NCBI GenBank assembly: GCA_933822405.4
Contig: CAKOGP040002214.1
Coordinates: 46,984 to 110,983 of the forward strand
Source of the DNA: Cylindrotheca closterium
Taxonomy: Eukaryota; Bacillariophyta; Bacillariophyceae; Bacillariales; Bacillariaceae
Reading direction: 5' to 3'
Length of the DNA: 64,000 nucleotides
Positions 55,802-64,000 of this stretch are shown here, piece by piece; the stretch's first letter is position 1; each line of letters starts with the position of its first letter. The translations under genes were made by a program, and so were the position numbers. The notes beneath the pieces are model-generated. The model was not told the origin of the DNA. It made no database searches and was given only the letters and a program-made list of their open reading frames with translations.

Positions 55802-55996
55802 TTGCTGTGAAGTACTGTAGCGATGTGCGGCTGAAAAGATCCAACTGCAAATTTTGGCTTCTCGAATCACCCCTTAGATAGGCATCGACAATGAGAGGCG
55901 CATTTTCATCACTATGTCTTCTATTGGTGGTGAATAGAGCTGGCTTAGTGCTTATTTCACCCATCCCCCATCCATATCCAAAAATGATGACTTTGC
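55802..55996. promoter_or_regulatory. Short divergent promoter
   Basis: Only 195 bp separate the starts of the thioesterase (minus) and the sulfotransferase-like gene (plus). Inferred from position. Confidence 0.4.
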
Positions 55997-57109
55997 ATGG
56001 TCACAATAATGGTTCTGACAGGAGAACATAATGGTATGAATGAAAGTGAAAAGAAGCATAAGGCGGGAGTAATTACAGGCAAGGTCATCTTGGCCATACT
56101 TTTTCTTTTGTTTATTGATGGGTTTTTGTTGGTGAACGATCCATCAAAGTCGTTGGAAGATGATTCATCGACCTATCCAATACTTGCGTGCAAACCAACC
56201 ACCACGACGAAAAACGCAACAGCATCGACCAGCAGCAAAAGAGGAATTTCAGTATACACCAGCTCTATTCGGTTCATTTTCATAATCGGATTGGAAGGGA
56301 CAGGACATCATGCAATCAAAAGAATATACTCAAAATCTCCAGCCAGGAAACAAAATCAAGCATGGAGTATTCATCCGAAAATGAGTCTTCAGTTGGAAGA
56401 AGCATTATTCGAGAACAACACTCTTGGATACTTTAACCTGCACTGTGGAAATAGCTCCCAAGCATTGAATGCTGTGGCCCACAGGGACATGGTTGTTGAG
56501 AAACTACAACAAATCAATCGAAGGGCTGCGAAAGCTTCAGACGAAAACACAACGACAACAATGCTCATGAATGCGTACCATGGAACAAGGCTGTCTGGAG
56601 AAATGTCATATCCCAACTTTAAGGGGGACTGTCGGAAGCTCAATTATCCCAATGTCGATTTATTGTATCAAGCTTGTGACATGGCCAAGGTGGATTGCGG
56701 TCATATTTTGATTTATCGAGACCCCTACGCCATAATGCGATCCACAAATAGAAGAAAGTTCCACAACGACTCCTCTATTGTGGCAGGAATCCACATGTAC
56801 ACTAGTATGCTGAGCATTATCCAGACACAATTATGGACGCATAGTCACCGGACACTTGGCTGCTGGAGTGTCCTGGATCCGACGGAGGATGTTTGGCAAT
56901 CCATTCAGAGAATCTTTGGATGGGAATCACGGATAGAAATGGCAAAAGCTGTGCGCAAAATCTATTGGAATCCCAAACCGCTACTTGAGGAAGAGAAAGA
57001 GCTAATTGTACCCACAATATACGCCCCTTATATGGATTCGTTTCTTCGGCATCATGAAGATTCAGTTGAATTGTGTCGCCAACAGGCTGAAGCCAATACT
57101 CATTATTAG
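55997..57109 (+). CDS. Sulfotransferase-like type II membrane protein
   Basis: A 370-aa protein from ATG 55997 with a short cytosolic N-terminus, one membrane helix at about 25-46 (GVITGKVILAILFLLFIDGF) and a lumenal domain. The P-loop-like PAPS motif FIIGLEGTGHHAIKRI at 94-110 and the 3'-phosphate motif IYRDPYAIMRS with Arg241 and Ser249 match Golgi sulfotransferases. N-glycosylation sites fit a lumenal location. Predicted role: transfers sulfate from PAPS to a glycan or other secreted substrate in the Golgi; acceptor unknown. Divergent, so enzyme activity is inferred. Confidence 0.78.
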   Translation: MVTIMVLTGEHNGMNESEKKHKAGVITGKVILAILFLLFIDGFLLVNDPSKSLEDDSSTYPILACKPTTTTKNATASTSSKRGISVYTSSIRFIFIIGLEGTGHHAIKRIYSKSPARKQNQAWSIHPKMSLQLEEALFENNTLGYFNLHCGNSSQALNAVAHRDMVVEKLQQINRRAAKASDENTTTTMLMNAYHGTRLSGEMSYPNFKGDCRKLNYPNVDLLYQACDMAKVDCGHILIYRDPYAIMRSTNRRKFHNDSSIVAGIHMYTSMLSIIQTQLWTHSHRTLGCWSVLDPTEDVWQSIQRIFGWESRIEMAKAVRKIYWNPKPLLEEEKELIVPTIYAPYMDSFLRHHEDSVELCRQQAEANTHY

Positions 57110-58060
57110 CGGAGGTCGAACAACAGGATATTCAGTTAGGCACACCGGTACGAGGAGTATCACTGGATCTTCTTGAAAGACGACAAGCATACCTGTTTGG
57201 CCTCGAAGGATCCTTGAACAACTCATGGTCGGCACGATGCTTTCATAATCACTAGTGATTGAGATTCACTAGTTACTGATCAAAGCTGCGGGTACTGATA
57301 AGTCAGAAAACCGAGACTATGGTCATTATAGAATGTCTGATATAGAAGAAGTGAAGGGACCTGACTGCAGAGATTTGTTTACGCTACTAGAGGCCAGTGG
57401 ATCGATTGATCGAACGCAGACCCGTCAAACATGACACGAGGATGGCCCAGGCTGACCGCCGGTCCAACATAGATAGATTGACAGTACAAAGTAGAGAACT
57501 TCCAAAGAATCTCGATCTAAGATAGATCGAGTGAGTCTGAAGACTACCTATTTCAAACATCATTGATATTTAAAAAAATGGTTTTTAAATTTTAAAGACA
57601 TTGACAAGCACTCTCAGACATATTCTGGCATCTTAGTAAAAGTTACTTTTTCCACCTCACTACCAATCTGCTGCACTCCTTCTAGCTGCAGATTTTGGCT
57701 ACCGGTACCAGTACGAGAGTAGAGTTCCTATTCTATGCTTTCGAGATCGCAATTTGATCGTGATTCCACCATATTTCTCCAGTTTCCAGTCACTTGCCTT
57801 TTTCCAAAGAACAGAAGAACATGGAATACCGGTATGTTTCATCATGCGGGGAAGGGAAAGAGAATCTATGACGCTTTTTTTTTATTCTCCATTTGTTTTG
57901 CTACGGGCCCATACGTGAAGTAATTTCGCAGGTGATCCCGAACTCTACACAATCCATCAATTTTGTAATAATCGATACGTTAGAGAAAACCATTCTCTTC
58001 CCAAAAGAAACGAAGCCATCATTACAAAAACTACCTGGTACTGTAGAGGAACCAAATACG
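57110..58060. other. Intergenic, upstream of TPR gene
   Basis: Holds an inverted repeat AATCACTAGTGATT at about 57247-57260, an AGATAGATCGAG-type word cluster at about 57460-57535, and TACCGGTA at 57700-57707 and 57827-57834. A pyrimidine-rich tract ending TTTCGCAG (about 57925-57930) could be an intron 3' end, so an upstream non-coding or short exon is possible. Confidence 0.45.
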
Positions 58061-60277
58061 ATGCCATTCACGTTATTTGGATCGAATGGCCACGAGAAAA
58101 GGCACAAGAAAAGCCATGGCAAGAAACACAACAAGAAACACAACAAGAAACCCGTCCAGCAGGAGAAGCGTCCCAAGTCACCTGGTTTGGAGAAGAGGAG
58201 TTATGTGTCGGAACGCCACATCGATTCACCAAGGCTAGCGGCTAGAAAGCTGCTCGTGTCGATCATGAACGATTGTGAGAATGGGAATGATGATGACTCC
58301 TTTGACGCACCACCTAGTATGGAGTGCACAGATGCCAAGGCGAGAAACATTGTTGTCCCAGAGTGCGCAGCATACAAGAACGTTTCCGGATCCAAATCGA
58401 TAGACACTGATGATGACATGAAACCTATACTGCTTCAAATGGGAGGCGATTCCGTAGCTGGGGATGGCTCTGAAGCGCCATCGATGCTTTCGTCACGAAG
58501 TGGTGGACCTCCAAAAGAAATATTTCAAGAAACTCTGTTGCAAGAACAGACAAACTTGGAAGATGAGAGGAGCCCTATGGTGGTGAAGAAAAGGCTCAGC
58601 CAAAATGAAAAAGATGAATCCAGGAGGGAGGAGTTCCAGACCCTAATGGCCAAATTCAAGCCACTGGATGACCAAGACGAGGTGCGAGAATCACCAGCGG
58701 AGAAGGAGCGAAGGAATATCTATGATATGGAATGGTTTGCCAAAGTGGAGACCGGAATGAAAAGACGTTACTCAAATGATGACAATGGTACTCCAACAAC
58801 TCACGATGACAGTTTCAAATCGGACCCAGATACTCTTCCTGATGCTCCTCTCTTGTCAGAGAGTGAGACGAGTGCCAAATCATATCGCAAGGTAAAGACC
58901 AGCAGTGAGAGCTTTTCATCACTCAAGAACGAGGACATTTATCGGCAGCAGTCTTCCAAGGGTGCTATTGCTAGGAGCTATTCCGACTTGTTCCAGGCCG
59001 CTCGTGCCGCGAAACCTGTTTTTGAAGAAATCATGAAGAAAATCTTTGATCATATTTGCTTTGAAAACGCGGATGGTATGATTGCCAGATTTGCAGACAT
59101 CAAAGACCAAGAGCGCGCAAAAGAAAAAGCCAATGGCCTTTATTCGAGGCGAGAACCAGGACCAGCCCTATCCTGGTTGTATGATATCGTGAGGGGAAGT
59201 GTTGTCTTTTCCTCTCCAGAAGGACCCATGCGGTGTATTGAAGCATTCCAACTGCATCCAGATGTCAATGTTGTCAATGTTCGAAACAAGTTCATGAGCG
59301 ACGGTGGTCTCGATGGGTACGAAGTATTGAATCTTCATCTTCAGATTGACACGAAGAAAGGCTTCCGGCATGTTTGCGAAATGCAAATCCACCAACTGGA
59401 TGTCGATTCCTTGGATTTGGAACAGGTGGATAAGGAAAGGCTGGACGACCTACTGGAAGATCGATTGAGTCTTGCTCAATTGGAACGACTATCGTACTTG
59501 TTCAATGACCAGTTGCGCCAGTACGATTGGGCAGAAGTGGTATTGCGGAAGCTGTTGAAGGTACAGCTGGACAAGGCCAGTCTTGGGAGGTTGGGACATG
59601 GAAGTCTTCAAGTTGCAGAGACCTCTGGCCGATTAGGAACCTTATTGCAAGAACAACTCGATCGCCCAAGTGAAGCTTTGGAGATGCTTGAAAAGGAGTT
59701 GGAAATACTGAAGAAGCAACTGGGAAACCACCACATGAAAGTTGCCGAAACCAGCGCACAAATCGGTGACATATTGCATGCACAAGGGGAAACAGAACGA
59801 GCATTGGAGTATTATGGAAAATCTGTGGAGATCTTGCAATTACAAGAAGACCAAAAGCAATATTCATGGGTCAATGGCACTCGAGAAGACATCTCGAGTT
59901 TGATGTCACAAGAAGAAGAAATTCGAGAATCACTAGAGATGTACTCGAAATCCTTAGACAAGTACAAGATGACCGTTGAAGAAGGGCTCTCCAATCTTCA
60001 CGAAACCTTCGATGAGATGCATAAATGTGCTAGTGATGACAACAGTCTGGATCAAGTCATCCAGAAGAACAACCAGTCGATTGATGAATGTCAGAAAACG
60101 CTTCTGGAATACATTCCGCACTGTCACCACGGCTTGGGAGAGACAACCAAGGTGCAAGGCAAGGTGGATGAGGTATTTGAAGTATACGCCAAGTCATTGA
60201 TCCAATCATACCAAATACGGAAGTTGCAAGAAGCAGATGGCCCAGTGAAAGTACAAGTAGTGGCCAAAGGAGGTTGA
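58061..60277 (+). CDS. RelA/SpoT-like domain plus TPR protein
   Basis: A 738-aa protein from ATG 58061 (MPFTLFGSNGHEKR). The N-terminal third is charged and disordered (His/Lys-rich HKKSHGKKHNKK). Residues about 310-445 resemble the nucleotidyltransferase fold of RelA/SpoT proteins: YDIVRGSVVF, NVRNKF, GYEVLNLHLQI and HVCEMQIHQL correspond to the DIxGxR, GYRSxHL and EVQIxT blocks. Catalytic carboxylates are not secure. Residues about 510-640 form TPR/kinesin-light-chain-like repeats (EALEMLEKELEILKKQLG, RALEYYGKSVEILQ). Such proteins are frequent in diatoms. Whether the domain makes an alarmone is unknown; it may be a scaffold. Confidence 0.75.
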   Translation: MPFTLFGSNGHEKRHKKSHGKKHNKKHNKKPVQQEKRPKSPGLEKRSYVSERHIDSPRLAARKLLVSIMNDCENGNDDDSFDAPPSMECTDAKARNIVVPECAAYKNVSGSKSIDTDDDMKPILLQMGGDSVAGDGSEAPSMLSSRSGGPPKEIFQETLLQEQTNLEDERSPMVVKKRLSQNEKDESRREEFQTLMAKFKPLDDQDEVRESPAEKERRNIYDMEWFAKVETGMKRRYSNDDNGTPTTHDDSFKSDPDTLPDAPLLSESETSAKSYRKVKTSSESFSSLKNEDIYRQQSSKGAIARSYSDLFQAARAAKPVFEEIMKKIFDHICFENADGMIARFADIKDQERAKEKANGLYSRREPGPALSWLYDIVRGSVVFSSPEGPMRCIEAFQLHPDVNVVNVRNKFMSDGGLDGYEVLNLHLQIDTKKGFRHVCEMQIHQLDVDSLDLEQVDKERLDDLLEDRLSLAQLERLSYLFNDQLRQYDWAEVVLRKLLKVQLDKASLGRLGHGSLQVAETSGRLGTLLQEQLDRPSEALEMLEKELEILKKQLGNHHMKVAETSAQIGDILHAQGETERALEYYGKSVEILQLQEDQKQYSWVNGTREDISSLMSQEEEIRESLEMYSKSLDKYKMTVEEGLSNLHETFDEMHKCASDDNSLDQVIQKNNQSIDECQKTLLEYIPHCHHGLGETTKVQGKVDEVFEVYAKSLIQSYQIRKLQEADGPVKVQVVAKGG

Positions 60278-60691
60278 ACATGTTCGCGTCTTCAAACAAC
60301 TCGCTAAACCAACAGTTATGCTGTAATAATAGTTTTGATTTTGAAATTGTTCGATCTTCCTAGCGACGAGCGCGCGAGTAGTAAAAATTGTATGTTTGGC
60401 TCGCGCTTAGAGAATTAGCGAGTGACAGAGTTCGCGCAGGACCGAAGAAAGCACGAGAGCTCAACTTCAAACACTCTGCTTTCAGGTACAGTAGGGCAGC
60501 TAACTGAGCTTGTGCTGGTTGTGTCTTGTGTCATTGTCACTAATAGGTATTGTACGTTTGCAGCAGCGATATTGAAAGCCGTATCCATCTTTCAACTCTA
60601 GACACATTGACCTTCTATTATACTTGCAAAATCCATTTGAAAGTTCACTCGGAGGTCACCACGCCGGCTTCCAAGCTGTAAGAATTCAAGA
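60278..60691. promoter_or_regulatory. AAAP permease upstream region
   Basis: Plus-strand genes flank it on both sides, so it holds the TPR gene 3' end and the permease promoter. GAGCGCGCGAG and CGCGCTTAG words at about 60368-60410 stand out as unusually CG-rich. Inferred from position. Confidence 0.35.
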
Positions 60692-62107
60692 ATGACATCC
60701 ATATGGAACGATGATTCCAAAAGAAATACTCCAAAGCAACAAGAAGGAGTTCTAGGAGATGACTACGCATACCGGCTAGAGATTGAAGGTCCTGAATCAC
60801 CCAGCAATCAAAGCAAGATATCAGCTGCTTGGAATTCCGTTTCCTCGGGTGGAACCATCTTTGATGGATTTTTACTGGCCGCCTCTTCCGAAGTAGGACA
60901 GTCCATCTTGACGCTGCCCAACATCTTTTCCCAAGTTGGATTTACGTCTGGACTTTTGCTGGAATTTGGATTTGCCACCATGGCACTCTACACGAATTTT
61001 CTTCTGGTCAGTATGCACGCCCAACATCGTCACAATTTGAAAGCCAACAACGACCCAAAGCACCGAGATCCCTTTCACATTGTGAGCTACCATGAGATTA
61101 TGGATGCCTTGGTTGGGCCATGGCTCAAGCAAATATCCATTGCGGTTGTCTTTTTTGCCTTGTTGGGTCTTTCCACGGTTCAGATTATCGCCACGGCTTC
61201 CAATTGTTACATTTTGGACGACAGTCGGTCCAAACGGTCCTGGGCTTTGCTATGGGGGAGTCTCTTTAGCTTTGTCGCCTTCGTTCCAAACTTTCGACAC
61301 TATCGAATGCTATCGATTCTTGGAATTCTGACAACCACCTACACTGCCTGGTACATGGTGTTTTCGAGTTTGGCTGATCAGCGAGATCCAGATGTAGTAT
61401 ACAATGCACCAGAAAGCATGGAAGGATTCTTTACGGGATTTGTGCAATTGCTATTCATCTTTGGTGGACATACATCCAATATTGAAGTTGCCGATGTCAT
61501 GGACGACCCAGCTACCTACGATCGATCCTACTTTTGGTCCTATCTCTACGTATTTACCTTGACCATGCCGAATGCTGTGGCAGCTTACTACACCTATGGA
61601 CAAGATTGTCTGTATAATACCAACTCGTTCAGTCTCTTTCCCGCATCACCGTATCGCGATTTTGGAATCATCATGATGTCACTGCATCAGGCAGTTGCCT
61701 TTGGCCTCTTTGCAGGCCCGCTCTTTCACATGTGGGAGAAGCTGGTTGGAATTCATGACAAACCATTCAAGATGCGTGCATTGGCCAGGCTTCCATTGTG
61801 TGGTTTCATGCTGTTGCTAGCAATTGCATTTCCCTTTTTCGGAGCCATCAATGCAATGCTTGGTGCCTTCACAACGAGTTTTGGAACTTTTATCATTCCT
61901 TGTATCGGATACAATCTGGCATTTCAATCAGAAGAAGGCATGGTGAAGAAGCCATTCATGCGTTTGGACTGGATCAAGCGAATCAACTGGGGAGTCGCTT
62001 TGTTTGTAGTCTTTGGGGGAGTGGGCGCTGGTGGATACACAAGTATCAAGAACTTTCTAGAGCAACTGGAGTACTTTGATTACTTTGCAGAGTGTTACCA
62101 ATGCTAA
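60692..62107 (+). CDS. AAAP-family amino acid/auxin permease-like transporter
   Basis: A 471-aa protein from ATG 60692 in one exon. A polar N-terminus of about 50 aa precedes 10-11 hydrophobic helices. The first contains SSEVGQSILTLPNIFSQVGF, the AAAP first-helix signature, and helix 6-7 carries FGGHTSNIEVADVMDDPATY, a family loop. Established family role: proton-coupled import or export of neutral or aromatic amino acids or auxin; the substrate cannot be assigned. Predicted site: plasma or vacuolar membrane. Downstream, 271 bp separate it from the next gene on the same strand. Confidence 0.88.
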   Translation: MTSIWNDDSKRNTPKQQEGVLGDDYAYRLEIEGPESPSNQSKISAAWNSVSSGGTIFDGFLLAASSEVGQSILTLPNIFSQVGFTSGLLLEFGFATMALYTNFLLVSMHAQHRHNLKANNDPKHRDPFHIVSYHEIMDALVGPWLKQISIAVVFFALLGLSTVQIIATASNCYILDDSRSKRSWALLWGSLFSFVAFVPNFRHYRMLSILGILTTTYTAWYMVFSSLADQRDPDVVYNAPESMEGFFTGFVQLLFIFGGHTSNIEVADVMDDPATYDRSYFWSYLYVFTLTMPNAVAAYYTYGQDCLYNTNSFSLFPASPYRDFGIIMMSLHQAVAFGLFAGPLFHMWEKLVGIHDKPFKMRALARLPLCGFMLLLAIAFPFFGAINAMLGAFTTSFGTFIIPCIGYNLAFQSEEGMVKKPFMRLDWIKRINWGVALFVVFGGVGAGGYTSIKNFLEQLEYFDYFAECYQC

Positions 62108-62378
62108 CACGAAAAGGATCTGGCTACTACTACAGGGGGGTCAGCGTCTTTGCGTGCATCATGCTAATGAGAGTGTTGCTTGTTGTTGTTGTTGTTTTCC
62201 CTCTGCGGGGTAAAGTTGTTGGTTACATCATTGTGATTACTATAGTAGGTTTTGAATGACATCCAATATAAGCGATGGATTTGAAGAATAAGCAGTGCAT
62301 TGTGTTAGTCGAACGAATCAAATACCTCCACAATGACAGATTACACTCAATGATTCATCATCACTTGAACTGATATCC
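62108..62378. other. Intergenic
   Basis: Contains a TTG repeat at about 62175-62197. No gene recognised. Confidence 0.35.
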
Positions 62379-64000
62379 ATGTTGACACCAAACTTCAATA
62401 GTCATATATTACTTCTGCTATGTCTTACAGCAACAAATGCGCCAATATGCCTTTGCTTTCAACAATCGATTTCTAGGATGGGAAGATTTGGTGCCAGTTA
62501 TTATCCCTTTCAAATGATGGGAAACCCATCAGGAGATGATGACAGTGGCATCAGCAGTTCCAAGGCCAAGAAGAAGAAGGTTGTCATTGTTGGGGCAGGT
62601 ATTGGAGGACTTGCTACTGCCGCCCGAATCAAAGCGTCGACTTTTCTTAATGATTGTGAGGTTACCATTGTGGAAAAGAATGCCGAGATTGGAGGCCGTT
62701 GTGGGTCATTTTCACATACTTTGGAAGGAATTGGCACCTTTCGACACGAAAAGGGTCCCAGTTTGCTCTTGCTTCCAGATATCTATCATGAAATCTTTAA
62801 ATATTGTTCCAAGAGTGGCGATAAAGTAGCCAACGACTATGGCCTGAAAATGGCACAGTGCGTTCCCGCATACCAAGTAGTCTTTGAGGATGGTAGCAAG
62901 CTTAATGTTGGATTTCCACGGCAACCAGGCAGTGAGATGACTTTGGAGGAACTCGAGTCACGAAGGATCATGGATTCCTTTGAACAAGGTGGATCGATGA
63001 AATGGGATGACTACATGAGGGCGACGAGCGCCTTTTTGGATTGTGGCCTGCCCAACTTTATCGAACAACGGTTTGATCTTGCATCCTTTCCCAGTTTCAT
63101 TCAAGAAGCCTTGCGAGATTTTGGCAAAGCATGGCCATTGAAACCACACTCGGAGGTTTTAGATGCCATCTTTGAGTCGGAAAAGTTAAAGGCGCTGGCA
63201 TCTTTTCAAGACTTGTATGTTGGCTTGGAACCATATCGAAACAGCGCCAAAGTTGGAGGTGGTGTATTCCAATCGACTGCTCCGGCAGTATTCGGCTTGC
63301 TAGCTGCCATTGAGTTGCACCCTAGCAACAGAAAATCTGGAGGTAAGAATAACGCAATGTAGCATGCAAAGTGACCAAAAAGGGATCGAGCTTTCAATGT
63401 TGCTAATTGTTGTTCTTATTGCTTCTGCCATCCCGTTCGCGTAGTCTTTGCACCAGTAGGCGGTTTTCGCACGGTTTCACAAGCCTTGGGAGAATTGGGC
63501 AAAGAGTTGGGTACAACGGTGAAACTAGATACAATGGTCACATCGATTGAAGAAGATGGTGTCTACATCCAGCACAATGATGATAAGGATGGTGTGGAAT
63601 TTCTTCCAGCCGATTTGATTGTGTGCAATGCGGACCTTCCATATGCCACCAAGAGTCTATTGGATCGACCCAAGAGTGCCTCCATGAAAACTGGTATTTT
63701 TGATTGGGACCATCAATTTTCTTTTAGCAGTGGTGTCATTGCCTTTCATTGGTGTACCAATCGTCGCTGTGACGATTTGAACACTCACAATGTATTCCTA
63801 ATTGCTGGATCCAGGCCTCAAGCAGAACTCAGCTGGAAGACTCTCCGCACGAATGATAATGAAGATGTCGACGAAACCACACCCTTCAACTTTTATGTTC
63901 ATCGAGCGAGTGATACCGATCCTTCTGCTGCACCTGATGGATACGATTCCATCATGGTCTTGGTACCCTGTCGGACGTTGTTGCGAGATGCAGATTGTGC
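62379..64000 (+). CDS. CrtI-type carotenoid desaturase/isomerase-like protein, partial
   Basis: Spliced model 62379-63342 and from 63445 to beyond the window; intron 63343-63444 (102 bp, GTAAGA...CGTAG). The N-terminus is a signal peptide (MLTPNFNSHILLLLCLTATN) ending before a Phe (CFQQS), as in diatom plastid import. FAD-binding VVIVGAGIGGLATAARIK and EKNAEIGGRCGSF match the CrtI/phytoene desaturase family; FRHEKGPSLLLLPDIYHEIF and VFAPVGGFRTVSQALGELG are family blocks. Likely roles are carotenoid desaturation or isomerisation in the plastid; a retinol saturase-like role is also possible. At least 506 residues are encoded here; the C-terminus lies outside. Confidence 0.88.

Overview
The window is nuclear DNA from a photosynthetic eukaryote, most likely a raphid pennate diatom (species not determined). 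Reasons: short GT-AG introns of about 60-200 bp that join coding frames exactly; signal peptides with an aromatic residue after the cleavage site, as in diatom plastid import; and diatom-typical families (CRAL-TRIO/DUF6824 proteins, BspA-type LRR proteins, repeated YGDG-type extracellular modules, kinesin-light-chain-like TPR proteins). No rRNA, tRNA, CRISPR array or prokaryotic operon was seen. Gene models were joined by hand from splice signals and reading frame.

Layout. 0.75-4 kb: a receptor joining a nucleotidase-like ectodomain to a class C seven-helix domain. 4.8-9.1 kb: two tandem CRAL-TRIO/DUF6824 paralogues. 9.6-15.8 kb: a prolyl-hydroxylase-like oxygenase, a secreted trypsin-like protease and an FMO-like flavoprotein. 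16.1-17.9 kb: a decayed LRR gene. 18.2-26.4 kb: signal peptidase subunit SPC3, a disordered proline-rich protein and an ATAD5/Elg1-like clamp unloader. 26.8-32.8 kb: MGDG synthase, a small unidentified plastid-type protein and an mTERF protein. 33.3-37.3 kb: glucosidase II beta and the tRNA m1A58 methyltransferase catalytic subunit. 38.1-40.2 kb: a Cys-rich surface protein with duplicated exons. 42.4-52.5 kb: a 2,767-bp tandem triplication covering a FUSC/ALMT-like transporter and the 3' part of a cyclic-nucleotide-regulated kinase gene. 52.9-64 kb: a 75-aa protein, pirin, acyl-protein thioesterase, a sulfotransferase-like protein, a RelA/SpoT-like TPR protein, an AAAP amino-acid permease and the start of a CrtI-type desaturase.

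The genes do not form one pathway. Loose themes are the secretory system (SPC3, glucosidase II beta, secreted protease, surface protein), plastid lipid and pigment metabolism (MGDG synthase, CrtI-type desaturase) and signalling (class C receptor, cyclic-nucleotide kinase, RelA/SpoT-like protein). Spacing is tight; several neighbours share bidirectional promoters under 0.6 kb. The most notable points are the receptor with an apparently metal-ligand-less nucleotidase domain, the triplication with its truncated and chimeric ends, and the exon-intron unit duplication in the Cys-rich gene.
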